This document shows, piece after piece, positions 46,601-59,030 of a stretch of 64,000 bases of DNA. Location: contig CM042684.1 in assembly GCA_023614405.1 (NCBI GenBank), positions 471,829,650 to 471,893,649 on the forward strand. The letters are read 5' to 3'. The first letter of the stretch is position 1; every line of letters starts with the position of its first letter. Under the pieces are notes generated by a model. That model was not told the DNA's origin, ran no database searches, and worked only from the letters and a program-made list of their open reading frames with translations. A program made the translations under genes and the position numbers. This DNA comes from Avena insularis. Its lineage: Eukaryota; Streptophyta; Magnoliopsida; Poales; Poaceae.

Positions 46601-49600
46601 TGTTGAAGCCGAAGGGGAGGTGAGTGTGGTCGATGGCCATGCTGTAGCAGTAGCACGGCAATAACCAAATGGTCATCGCCATTACAACAACAGAGAAGCA
46701 GAGCCATGAACCAGTAAACCGGAGGTCGCCGGGGTTGCGCTTGGAGCACCGTCTCGCCGGTGTTGAGGATGAAGTAGTCCGCACAACAGTGCCATCACAG
46801 CAGCACCACACCAGGTCCTCACCAAAACCACCAGTACACTACCATACCTCGCCATCTCCATAGCAGAGTCCAGAGGCAACAGGACATGACCACCGGGGTT
46901 ACAGACACCCTGCCTTTCCGCCAGCACCAGATCAGAGAAGATACAATGGCATAGGCCGAGAATGGTGTGGTCGTGTCACCAAGAGTGGCAGACCAACCAT
47001 CCAAGGTAGGGAGGCACTGGGATTACGCCAAGGCAGCGATGACGTTAGACTAGAAGGAGAGCCGGCGGATGGTGGAGCCACAAGATCGTGGAACCCTTGC
47101 TAGAGAAGGGTTGGGGGAGAGCTCGATAGGGCCTCAAAGCTAAATCAAATTGGAGGGCCAAATTGGCCAGTCGACGGCAGAGCTTCAGCATCAGGCGGCG
47201 GCCACCGCAACATCTTGGTTCCGCCAGAATTGATCAGGCGGTGGTGGCGACCGAAGCCGGGAGAGGAACGAGAGTGTGGTGTGCGTGTGAGATGAGAGAG
47301 GAGAGGGGTTGGGTTGGGGCGGGGTTTGACCCCAGGCCCAACTAGGCCATGTTGGGCTTAACCAGCCCGCGGGTCAAAAGTAGATTTATAAGGAAGAGAA
47401 AAATAAATATTGAAAAATAAATAATAAACCAAATGTAAAATTACCAAAAATACCCCTGAGATTGTTTTAGCCTTAGAAAAATATATAAAAATCCTAAAAA
47501 TATATATCATATATCAAAATGATCATAAAAATGATATATGCCTAAGAAAAATACAACTTTACTTATTTAAGCTACGTAAAATGTGAATAAATGTTAACAC
47601 CCTTAAATCCTTAATAAAATCTCATAACTTAAGGAAAGTCCTAAAAAAGGGATAAAAAAAATCATTTTTGCATTTAAAAATAAATCTACTATTTTATAAA
47701 AATACTAACTTAATTTGTTTTCAAATAAATCTTGAAGCAAATATTTAAAGATATATAATCCTTTGTGGAATTTTGTAAAAATAAGGATAACACCTAAAAT
47801 TGAATAAAATTCACTTCTAAGATCTTAAGTAAGTTTGTTTCCCTAGAAAAATACTAATTATGGGATTCCAACCCACTTTAAGGCTATTAAGAAATAAATC
47901 CTTATTTATTATTTAGTTGGTAAATTCTTTAACAACATTCTTAATTAAGAAATAATCACAATTATATGTAAAACCCTAAATCTTGTACATTGAAATACTA
48001 TTTCTAAAACCATAACCTAAGTCTATAATAATACTTAAAAGTAAAACTATTAACATTTAGAAAACTCACTTAAACTAAAAGTGAATGATCCTATACCTTC
48101 AAACATGCTTGTTATAAGATTTAAAGTTTATTAATACTTTTAAACACATCACACCCTAGATCTAAGTATGTTTTATAGTTAACTTTTGTCTGTTCCAAAT
48201 TAAATCATAATGCATCTCAAATCCAAACTTATCGAACAAACACAAATGACATCGATCACATTCTACTAACCATAAAGATTGGTTAAACCTTATCAAAGAA
48301 ACCTTCTCTTCAAAAGTTATTCGTTTTGCCACTTCAAACAACAATCTCATAATAAGTTCATCAACTCTTATCAACCTAAAACATGGACTTCCATAATAGA
48401 TACATAATATCAAATAACTCTAAGCATGTGTTGTTATATTTACTTTATATCATACATGTTAGTCTTAAGTTCCTTGTATATGTATATTGGCTTGTAAAGT
48501 AAACTTATAGACCAACTAAATCTTAAAGAAATCACTTAAATTTAACTCATTCACCATACTGGGGTATTACTTCGGGGTTTTCCAAACTGCATTACATTAC
48601 TTATGCATAATTGCATTCTGCTTCTTTAAACATTAGTCCTTCTCAGACCAATAATATTATTTCCAGATTTTGGATCTTCTATTGTCTTAAAGACCATGAG
48701 TGCATAATCTTGCAATCACAAAAGGCAAGTTCACAACTTTCTCATGTCCTTTGATTATTTTCTATCAAATGCTTGTAACTCAAATGTTGTTATCACCTGC
48801 ATTCCAAAAAGGTCAGAAAACACTATTTTCATAATAATATGATTATGGATTATTTACCAGATGGTAATAATCTACTGATACAGTTCCAGTGGTAAAGGAA
48901 CATAATATCTAGGACTTAACAACCAATGTCGCCACTGATTCTAGCACCGTATATCACATGTCAACCATGAGATTTGGAATGGGACAGAGAAGTCAGCTGT
49001 ATCTTCTTCCTTTCGCATGGACAGATGACCTTATCGTGAGGCTGCTGATTTCTCGTGGAGTTCTAGAGAATCCAGCACATGGGTGGGACCCCTTAGTTCC
49101 CCGCGAGCTAGGTGTCTAGATTATCTGTGCATCTCTGACTGGGTCTGAGTTCACCATAGCTGATGGTGACCGCCAGACAGAACTGCGTACGGAGTCTTCG
49201 AGAGGCTACCCAAAGAGTAATCGTGGTAGTTGTCTCGGGGGATCGTGTATCATGCGGGGTCATGGAGAAGGGCAGCGATTGGCTTGGATCTTACACTAGG
49301 CCCCACACCAAGGAAGTGTGGACGAGAATGCAACTCAGATGTGCAACAAAGCTAAGGTTTCTTGTGGGAAAAGTGACGCACCTCTGCAGAGTGTAAGAAT
49401 TGTGACATGTTACTCCCTGTTCCGGGAAGGAGCTACGAACGCGGCAGGAAAGGAACCCCACGAAGGTTCCAGTCAACCTGTGAAGGCCACTGGACATAGT
49501 TTTCAGAATAAAAGCAACCTTTGAAGAAATGTTTACGAAAACCTACATTGCCTACGACCTATGGTCTGTGGCTGTAGAGATAGTGCATCATACACTCCTT

Positions 49601-49992
49601 TTTAGTGAACTTGCTGAGTACGCTCGTACTCAACCGTACCTTCTTAACCCTTGCTAGGTTCTAAGCCGTTGAAGATGACGTCAACATCAATTTCTGCTCA
49701 AGAAACCATCATCGGTAGCTCAAGTTCTTCAATAAAGTCAATGAAGTCAACATATACATCAGCTGAAGTGAAGATAAAATCTATGTTTAGTTAGAAGTAG
49801 ATACTCTAGCCATAAAACCTACTTCTGTAGGGCATTGTATTAGCAGCAACTACAAACCAATTAGTTCAGATGCTAGTCTTAGTTACTAGATAGTTCTGAG
49901 TTATTATTTCTGGTTCTTCTTTGTAAGAGGTCATTTCTCTCTCTTTAACCTAGAGTGTTCTCTGGATATTTTGTAAAGAATCGAGTTGTAAC
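43661..49992 (+). repeat. L4 5' LTR, first part
   Basis: It starts TGTAACATCCCAAC. A TATA-like TATAAATA at 44264-44271 is conserved in the 3' LTR at about 62111-62118. A GC-rich block at 46557-47345 carries ORFs on both strands without recognised domains. Very AT-rich sequence follows (47380-48600), then the shared motif ACCTCTGCAGAGTGT (49380-49394). I see no gene. The second part of the LTR is at 58895-59030. Confidence 0.8.
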
Positions 49993-51412
49993 TGATGACC
50001 CATAAATATAGGGGGTGTATCGCCGTATTTTCGAGGGAAGTGAAACCCAATTTATTGATTGGACACAAGGGGAGCCAAAGAATATTTATAAGCCTTAACA
50101 ACTGAGTTGTCAATTCAGCTGCACCTAGAAACAATCTTTCTCACAGCAGTTTATCAGTAGCAACAGTTTTGTAGTAGGAACAGCAAAGTAGCAACAGTAG
50201 TAAAATAAAGACAGAAGTGACAATAGCAGTAAACAGTGGGATTCGAGTGCGGTAGGCATAGGGATGGATGGACGGGCGTTGCATGGACAAGACAATTCAC
50301 ATAGCAACCAGAACATAGGGCAATTGCAGATAAATAAGATAAAGCATCCAAGTACTAGATAATCCTAGGCATGTGTTCCATATATAGTCATACGTGCTTG
50401 CAATGAGAACTTGCACAACATCTTTTGTCCTGCTAACCCGTTTGCAGCGGGGCCTCAAGGGAACTATTAGCAATTAAGGTGCTCCTTTTAATAGAGCACT
50501 GGAGCAAAGCATTAACACTTCATGAACACATGTGATCCTCACATCAAAGCCATTCCCTCCTGTTATCCCGATTTCTGTCACTTCGGGGCCATTGGTTCCG
50601 AACAACAACGTGTGTATACAACTTGTAGATAAGACCATAAACAATACTATCATAATGAATCAATAACATGTTCAGATCTGAAATCATGGCACTTGGGCCC
50701 TAGTGACAAGCATTAAGCACAACAAGTCACAACAAAGTCATAAAGCACTAATAAAAGATACTAGGCACCATGCCCTAACAATTTGATGCCACTACATGAA
50801 CGATCTCATCCAATCCCTACCATCCCCATAGCCTACAGCGGGGGATTACTCACTCATAGATGGGGAAACATGGATGGTCGATGGAGAAGCGATGGTGATG
50901 ATGATGGCGATGGTCTCCTCCAATTCCCCATCCCGGCAGGGTGCCAGAACGGAGTTTCTGGTGCTATTTCGTGGAATCTGGTGGTGGCGGCGGAGCGGAA
51001 CTCCTTCTGGAAAAACGTCAAACCCCCCGGAGTTTTTAGGTCAGAAGGCTTCTTATAGGCGAAGAAGGAGACCGAGGGGTGCACTGGGGCGACACTGTCG
51101 CGCTGCCGTGCCCAGCCAAGATGGGGGTGTGGCCAGCCCCTGGCCCTCCTCCGTCTCGTATTCTGGCTCCGTGAGTCTTCCGGAAAAATAGGCACTTTGG
51201 CTTTTATCCCGTCCAATTTCGAGAATATTCATTTTCTGACTTTCCTAGAACCAAAAACAGCGTAAAATGTGCAAAAGTCCACTGTGGCTCTTGTTAATAG
51301 GTTAGTCCAGGAAATCATATGAAAAGTACTCCAAAGTGTGGACAAAACACAAGAAAGGAGATAAAATCAAGCATGGAACATCAAAAATTATAGATACATT
51401 TGCAATGTATCA
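49993..51412 (-). repeat. L5 3' LTR
   Basis: The LTR is 1420 bp, with ends TGATGACCC and AATGTATCA as written on the plus strand. The polypurine tract TCCTCAAGCTT (51416-51426, plus-strand writing) lies just inside. The same LTR type occurs at 57462-58889 and, with a different U3 end, at 62303-63679. Confidence 0.9.
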
Positions 51413-54400
51413 ACATCCTCAAGCTTAACTCCTGCTCATCCTCGAGTAGGTAAGTGATAAAAAGAAAGAATAATTTTTGAGGTGACATGCACCATCAAAG
51501 ACTTGACCAAAGTACTTGTAAAACATTCAAAGCTGGGATCATAGTACTTCAGTCATAACATGAAAGACAAAGTTCTAGCAATAAGACAAAGAAACTATGA
51601 TGCAACATGAAAAGGCACAAACAAAAGATTCATGAATAACAATGCTTTGCAAGACGTTTGTTTGTTTCACATAAAGAAAACATAGCATAGTGGCACTCAT
51701 CTTGTCCCTCATAGAGTAGCAAACATAAATGCATAGGACACCTTCAAAGTTTACAAGAGTGACTAGATACAAATAGTTTAAAACAAGCAATATCAAGGTA
51801 TGCATCAATCAACAAGTCTTGGGACAATGAACATAGAACTAAGAATGGCCACTATGCTCTCAAGAAAGTGCTCATAGAATGTGTGGAGACTCAACAAGGA
51901 AATGAACAGGTTTTGAAAAGTTTGAAAGGCTTCCAAATGCTGAAAGTATGGTACTCATTAGCTTTGAGCTCTCATTGCCCCTATCATAAGCATCTTTAAA
52001 TGGTTAAGGTTAAAGTGACACAACTAAGAGGATATGCTTGACAAGTTATAAATCGAAGTCTCATGCCCCTTACTTATGAAGACCGATCCTCATGCTACTC
52101 AACTTCAGTCACAAGTAAGCTCTTGTCATTGTAAGTATATACGTATCATAGAGAACCGCCAACGGGGTACCCCTTGCACATGACACAGGAGCTATCCCAT
52201 AATCAAAATGACAAGGCAAGCAGACAATGAGCATCTCAACAATGTTTTTATTTACTATGTGCATAGATTTTTATTGAGGATGCTTCATAGAATGCTCATT
52301 ATGATGGGTTTGTAGCAAGGAAAACAAAAAAATTCTACCACAAGAACGAACAAAACCCAGATCTAATCTAGATAAAAGCCAAGATCTAATCTATTAGATA
52401 TGTGCAACGAGATAGATCTGTACTAACCCTCATAGATCCGAAAGCGTTACGAGATTAGATCTTGGGGTTGATGTAGTCGATCACTTGCCGATCTCAAGAT
52501 CGTGTGGACGATCCTTCCGGCGCCACGTTCCGGCAGCGCTTCCGTAGTCGGTCACACGTGCGGAGTCGAAGCAGACCTTCCTCTCCTCGTTCAATGAAAG
52601 CCGGAGGTAGTAGATCTTCTCCACGGAATCCCAGCAGCACGACGGTGTGGTGGTGGTGGTGGAGTAGAGATTTCTGCAGGGCTTCGCCTAAGCCGGAGCA
52701 GAGCGAAGGAGAAGGAGAGAGGCGGCGGCTAGGGTTTGTTATTGGAGAAGTGTAGGGGGTGGCGCCCCCTCCCCTCTATTTAAAGGAGGGAGGCGCCATG
52801 GGAGGGGGAGTCCTAGTAGGACTCCCCTTCCTCCTTGGCCGGCAGATTGGGAGGGGGGAAGGAATCCTCCTCCCCCACGAATCCATGTCTTGCCCCACAA
52901 AGACTCCTTGATCCTTTCTTGGTTTTCAAGCAAACTCCAATAAATCTTCTAGAACCTTCCAGAACATTCCGAAACCTTCTAGAATCTCCATACAAACACT
53001 CTGGAACATTTCCTAACTTAGAAAATGATCCCCAATATATGAATCTTATTCTCCGGACAATTCCGGATCTCCTCGTGATGTCCCGGATCCAATCCGAGAC
53101 TCCGAACAATATTCGGTCTCCAACGCATATTCCATATCTACTTAAAACAACTTCAAACCTTAAGTGTGTCACCCTACGGTTCATGAATATGCAGACATGA
53201 TGAAGACACCTCTCCGATCAATAACCATCAGCAGGATCTGGAGATCCATAACGGCTCCCACATACTCAATGATGACTTCGTGATCGATAGAACCATTAAC
53301 ATAAGAAACCAATTCCCTTTGTCACGCGATATTCTACTTATCCGAGGTTTGATCATCGGTATCTCCATACCTAGTTCTTCCTCGTTACTGATAAGTACTC
53401 TTTACTCGTTCCATGTTATGTCATCCCTTGTGACCTAGTCACATGCTTGCACGCTAACTAGATGACATTCCACCGAGAGGGCCCAGAGCATATCTATCCG
53501 TCATATGGATGGACAAATCCCAATCTTCGTCCATGCGCTTCAACACATACTTTTAGAATACCCAATGACACCTTTATAACCACCCGATTTAAGCGGTGTT
53601 TGATGTCATCAAAGTACCCATCCGGTGATGGTGATTAACATAACCTCATGGTCGAAGGATTAGGTTACTATGCATTTGAAAGCTTATAGCAATACGAACT
53701 TAATGACTTGATCTTATGCTACGCTTACTATGGGTGTGTGTCCATCACATCATTCTCCTAATGATATGATCTTGTTATTAACGACATCCAATGCCCATGA
53801 TCAGGAAACCATGATCATCCATTAATCAACAAGCTAGTTTAACAAGAGGCTTACTAGGGACTCTTTTATGTTTACAAAACACACAAGTATTAATGTTTCC
53901 GGTTAATACAATTATAGCATGGGATGTAAACATTTATCATAAACATAAAGATATAATAATAACCACTTTATTATTGCCTCTTGGGAAATCTCCAACACAT
54001 TATGGTTATGCTGCAAGTTTCCACCATGATTAGGCATGGCTTAGGCTAGCGGCCCAGGCGTTTCTCTAACATACATACAAACTCCATGATCTTACAAGTT
54101 CCAATTTTATTTCACACCGCCGGGATCCATAAGCAAAAGAACATGATATCAACGAGGTACTAAGTACCAATGCAATGTTGAAAGCGTTCCCCATGATACA
54201 TGGTTCTGCCAACTCCAACTTATAAAGCGCAAGCATATACGCAACAAAGAAGGATGCAATGGTTCAGGTTTATTAAATGCAAGAAAATAAAGTGTGCCAT
54301 CAAGTTCGTGAGAGCTTTACTAACTAACTTTCTCATAACAAGCAAACATTTTATTCGGAAGAAAACAAGGCATATTGAATATGCACGGAAGTAGAAAATG

Positions 54401-55950
54401 ATGCTAATAGGTAGGTATGATGGACACTTTGGCAATATTTGGTTTTAGGGAGTTGGAAACATGAGTAAAACATACTTAGTGAAAGTGAAGGCTAGCAATA
54501 GTAAGGGAGCGACAAACGAGAGAGCAATAATGGCCATAATCATACAGAGCGACAAAACATAATTGATCAAAGCATAAAGTGATACTACAAGTTGAAAACT
54601 AAAGGATCATAAAGGCTATGGTGACTTGAGATAGTCATAACATGGTGTGAGCATGTGCCAAGTTAACCCAAATAAAGCATCAAAGGAGAATACCACTATA
54701 CTATGCTTTAATATGCTAAAACAACGCATGATTCATCCAAGGCACATTAAGCAATCTCAATTGTTTATAACAAGTCATGCTACATCAAAGAATACTAAGC
54801 ATAAAGCCAAAACAATATCAAGCATGGCATGACATAGAATAGGCCACAGTCAAAAACAAACTCTCTTTACCACTTAAGCATGAGCTTTCCTACTCTTTTC
54901 CAAACCAAACCAAACTATTTGAACACCAATGTATGAAAGAGGGGGTCCAACCAATTTATTCAGAAAACTAAGCAAACATAAACAAACGAAAACCAAAACG
55001 AAAACGCAAAAGAAGACGCACCAAGAACAACGCAATTGTGCATGAAACAATAAAAATGAAGCGCTTGGAAGAAACCTGGGATTTTTATTGATGAAGAAGG
55101 GGATGCCTTGGGCATCCCCAAGCTTTGACGCTTGTACTTCTTGGATATTTCTTGGGGTGGCACGCGTGGCATCCCCAAGCTTGAGCTTTAGTCCATCCTT
55201 CATCTCATTACTCATTCCTTCCATACACCTGAAATTTTTCCTTCATACAAAACTTCACACAATCTTTATTAGCAACATTAGTGCACTCAAGATAATAAGT
55301 CTTAAGGTTCAGCTCTAACACCAATAAACTTCTATTAGAACACTAGATAGCACAGCACTTCCCTCAAAAATCTCAATTCCCCAAAAGAACTCAAAAAGGA
55401 ACCAACAAGAAGCAAATGCAGAAAATGGCAGAAATCTGTCAAAACAGACCAGCAGGTAAAGACGAATTTTTTCGAAGACCTTCTGTTGCTCAAATCAAAA
55501 CGTGCTGAACTAACGAAAGTTAGATAACAACCTAGGTCAGTATCACAAAACTTCACGCCTCAAATGGTCGTACAGAGATTTTACACGAATTTTTACGGTG
55601 AAGCACAGAAATCTGTTTCGGGACAGCAACTTTACCAATCATTACTTCTCTCTCATTAGAGGTTACTCTTGGCACAAAAAGCAAATAAAAAGAATAAGGA
55701 GCGGTTATTATTAAAGTAATAACTTCCAAGACTCATCTAAAACTTTTGGGTTATCTCCCAATAAGTACTTTTCTTTAACGCCTTTAAGTTAGGCATAAGC
55801 AAAAACTAAAATGGATAGAATAGAAGTAAGCAGAGATAATCATAGTGAAAACATTGTTTTGTTCAATGAAATCCTTTTGTTAACAAGGTTGATCAGGTCT
55901 TGTTGCCAAAACAATTTCATATGAGACAAGACTTTGTATTCCACTAATGA
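51413..55950 (-). other. L5 non-coding 3' region
   Basis: Excluding the solo LTR at 52302-53997, this matches the L1 interior from about 5185 to 7956 in reverse complement. Two internal polypurine-like copies (TCCCCAAGCTT on plus) lie at 55115-55125 and 55172-55182. No gene is supported; short ORFs that look shared with L1 (for example 54874-55224) come from the general sequence identity. Confidence 0.78.
52302..53997 (-). mobile_element. Solo Copia LTR inside L5
   Basis: The LTR is 1696 bp with a perfect target duplication CATTA (52297-52301 and 53998-54002). On the minus strand it begins TGTTGGAGATTTCCC and has the GAGGCAATAATAA motif seen in the Copia LTR at 442-2140. Rejoining the flanks restores the L1-like sequence of the host element (compare 6930-6990). 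No internal domain is present. Confidence 0.9.
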
Positions 55951-57318
55951 TTATGTTACCTCAACCTTGATAGCAATGGTCCCAATCATAATAGTTTCAA
56001 ATTTTTCTCTTGGTATGGGACAATATATTTCTCCAACTTGAATTCCCTCAACATGTTCAATTGAATTCAAACCATAAGTCCTTTCAATCTTCTTGGGGAA
56101 ATAGACAATATGTTCCTTGTCATTAACATTGAAGGTCACCTTCCCTTGATTATAATTAATAACAGCTCCTGCAGTATTTAAGAAAAGGTCTCCCAAGAAT
56201 AATAGACATATTGTCATCTTCAGGCATAATAGTTTGAGAGGATGCTCACATAAGAAATATGAGTTGAAGTAAAAGAGAGCATTAAGAAGCAAATTCAAAA
56301 CACATTTAAGTCTAACCCACTTCCTATGCATAGGAATCGTGTATGCAAATAAATTCACAAAGAACAAAGTGACAGGCATAGGAAGATAAAACAAGAGTGA
56401 CTTCAAAACTTTCAGCATATAGAGAGGTGTTTCAATACCATGAAGGCTTCTACAACCATATTTTCCTCTCTCATAATAATTTTCAATAGCCTCATGAATA
56501 AAATCAACAATATAACTATCACATAAAGCATGCTTTTCATGATTTACAAGCACTAGAGCTTTATTATAAACATTTTCAAAAGAATCCTCAGGAACATAAA
56601 ATTCATCCTCCTTTAGTAAGCATGGAGGTCAATCAAATAATGTAAGGGATAAAGAGTTACTCTCATTAGAAGGTAGGCATGGGTAGCTAATCCATTCTTC
56701 CTCCTTTTGTTCATCACTCTCCTCCTCTTTTTCATCTAATGAGATTTCAGGTTCATCAATTTCTTCTTCCATAGGATCCTGCAAGGCATTAGTCTCTTCC
56801 ATTTGTGGAAAGCATCCATTAATATATTCAAGAATATAGCCATTTTCATCCTTGTAATTATGAAAGCAAAATTTAAGTATACCATAAACCTCATATTTGT
56901 AAGGTGAATCATCAATATTTTCAAGCAAACTAGCTAGTTCAAATGCACCCTTCCAAGCAATAAATTCTTCAATTTGTTCCACATCATAAAAGTCATAATT
57001 TCCTTTAACATAAGAAGATATGGTAACATTTTCATTATACTCACATTGAAAAGGGAGATGTTTGTACCTCCTACAGCAACAAGATTTATCTAAGCAATAA
57101 GTAACATTATAAGTATAGCACACGTTTCTAGCAATGGTATACAATTTATCAATTTGTTCCCATAAGTGTTTCCCTTTTTGTGACAAGCGGTGTTCCTTAT
57201 AATAATATTTTTGATCTTCCGTGAACCCACCTTGCCAATAAGATTCGGTTTCAAAGAAACCAACCATTGACAACAAGCATGATAAGGCAAGACAATAACA
57301 GACCAATGAAAATAACAA
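55951..57318 (-). pseudogene. L5 Cys-rich ORF of unknown function joined to a protease remnant
   Basis: One frame runs from a Met at 57318 to 55951 with a single TGA at 56629-56631 (Asp-stop-Pro-Pro-Cys). The start may instead be the Met 18 codons later (MVGFFETESYWQGGF). The first part has a hydrophobic N-terminus and a Cys-rich patch with VTYCLDKSCCCRRYKHL. It ends in a strongly acidic Glu-rich stretch. The second part has hydrophobic segments (LLFYLPMPVTLFFVNLFAY). From about 56225 on, traces of retropepsin appear: IILGRPFL in another frame, then NTAGAVINYNQGKVTFNV in the main frame. I recognise no function for the main domain; an envelope-like or accessory role is only a guess. Confidence 0.7.
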
Positions 57319-57435
57319 CTAGAGTAGGAACTACTTTTTTGTATTTTTGATAAAGAAACAAGCAAACAAGGCGAAAATAAAATTAGCTTGAACAATAGTG
57401 ATTCCAAGTGGACTTGATAAATAAAGCTATGCTCC

Positions 57436-57452
57436 TCGGCAACGGCGCCAGA
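57436..57452 (-). other. L5 primer binding site (tRNA-Asp type)
   Basis: On the minus strand TGGCGCCGTTGCCGAGG lies about 10 bp inside the 5' LTR. It matches the complement of the tRNA-Asp(GTC) 3' end including CCA, with one mismatch near its end. It is the best-preserved primer site in the window. Confidence 0.8.
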
Positions 57453-57461
57453 AAATAGTCT

Positions 57462-58889
57462 TGATGACCCACAAGTATAGGGGGTGTATCACAGTATTTT
57501 CGAGGGAAGTGAAACCCAATTTATTAATTCGACACAAGGGGAGCCAAAGAATATTTATAAGCCTTAACAACTAAGTTGTCAATTCAGCTGCACCTGGAAA
57601 CAATCTTGCTCACAGCAGTTTATCAATAGCAACAGTTTTGTAGTAGGAATAGCAAAGTAGCAACAGTAGTAAAATAAAGATGTAGTGACAATAGCGATGG
57701 CAATTAGGAATTGAGTGCGGTAGGCATAGGGATGGATGGACGGGCGTTGCATGGACAACACAATTCACATAGCAACCAGAACATAGGGCAATTGTAGATA
57801 AATAAGATAAAGCATCCAAGTACTAGATAATCCTAGGCATGTGTTCCATATATAGTCATACGTGCTCGCAATGAGAACTTGCACAACATCTTTTGTCCTG
57901 CCAGCCCGTTTGCAGCGGGGCCTCAAGGGAACTACTGGCAATTAAGGTGCTCCTTTTAATAGAGCACCGGAGCAAAGCATTAACGCTCCGTGAACACATG
58001 TGATCCTCACATCAAAGCCATTCTCTCCGGTTATCCCGATTTCTGTCACTTCGGGGCCATTGGTTCCGGACAACAACGTGTGTATACAACTTGTAGATAA
58101 GACAAACAATACTATCATAGTGAATCAATAACATGTTCAGATCTGAAATCATGGCACTCGGGCCCTAGTGACAAGCATTAAGCACAACAAGTCGCAACAA
58201 AGTCATAAAGCACTAATAAAAGATACTAGGCACCATGCCCTAACAATTTGATGCCATTACATGAATGATCTCATCCAAACCCTACCATCCCCATAGCCTA
58301 CAGTGGGGGTTTACTCACTCATAGATGGGGGAAACATGGATGGTCGATGGAGAAGCGATGGTGATGATGATGGCGATGCTCTCCTCCAATTCCCCGTCCC
58401 GGCAGGGTGCCAGAACGGAGTTTCTGGTGCTGTTTCGTGGAATCTGGTGGTGGCGGCGGAGCGGAACTCCTTCTGGAAAAACGTCGAACACCCCGGAGTT
58501 TTTAGGTCAGAAGGCTTCTTATAGGCGAAGAGGGAGACTGAGGGGGTGCCTCGGGGCCCACACCATGCCCTGGCGCGACCAGGCCCAACCCGCGCCTGGG
58601 GGGGTGTGGCCAGCCCCTGGTCCTCCTCCGTCTCGTATTATGGCTCCGTGAGTCTTCTGGAAAAATAGGCACTTTGGCTTTTGTCCTGTCCAATTCCGAG
58701 AATATTCATTTTCCGACTTTCCTAGAACCAAAAATAGCAGAAAATAGGCAGCTGGCACTGTGGCTCTTGTTAATAGGTTAGTCCAAGAAATCATATGAAA
58801 AGTACTCCAAAGTGTCGACAAAACACAAGAAAGGAGATAAAATCAAGCATGGAACATCAAAAATTATAGATACATTTTCAATGTATCAG
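57462..58889 (-). repeat. L5 5' LTR
   Basis: The LTR is 1428 bp with the same ends as the 3' LTR (TGATGACCC ... AATGTATCA). It is followed by the target duplicate GTAAC and then by the end of the L4 LTR. Confidence 0.9.
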
Positions 58890-58894
58890 TAACC

Positions 58895-59030
58895 TATACT
58901 CATGTCTTGGACCTGCTGTGTTTCTGTTGTACCACTCTGAGGGATGTAGTACTAGTGAACGGTGTTTCATTGGTGTTATGTCAACGACTATAGTGTACTA
59001 CATCATGAAGTGGTATGCTGGGTCACCGCA
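58895..59030 (+). repeat. L4 5' LTR, last part
   Basis: This completes the LTR after the L5 insertion; 58890-58894 is the duplicated GTAAC. It ends GGGTCACCGCA just before a TATCAGAGC primer-site motif. The exact end is inferred from that motif, because the 3' LTR end is not in the window. Confidence 0.65.

Larger units (their letters stand above)
49993..58889 (-). mobile_element. L5: Athila-type element with an unknown ORF
   Basis: L5 is 8897 bp on the minus strand with a perfect target duplication GTAAC (49988-49992 and 58890-58894). The 3' LTR is 49993-51412 and the 5' LTR 57462-58889. Interior order, in element direction: primer site, unknown ORF joined to a protease remnant (57318-55951), non-coding 3' region, polypurine tract. 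Inside the non-coding part lies a solo Copia LTR (52302-53997). LTRs and 3' region match L1, but the coding segment does not. No gag, RT or integrase was found. Confidence 0.9.

Noticed and set aside
46557..47345. GC-rich ORFs that could be a host gene exon
   Set aside because: They lie in the GC-rich block of the L4 LTR, comparable to blocks in the other long LTRs. No conserved domain is seen.
54874..55224. ORFs shared between L1 (5761-6096) and L5 (54874-55224)
   Set aside because: The similarity follows from DNA identity of the non-coding 3' region. The frames contain the polypurine motif and end in hydrophobic low-complexity sequence; I do not trust them as genes.
57431..57455. tRNA-Asp 3'-end-like sequence on the plus strand
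   Set aside because: It is the complement of the L5 primer binding site. No cloverleaf lies upstream, so it is not a tRNA gene.
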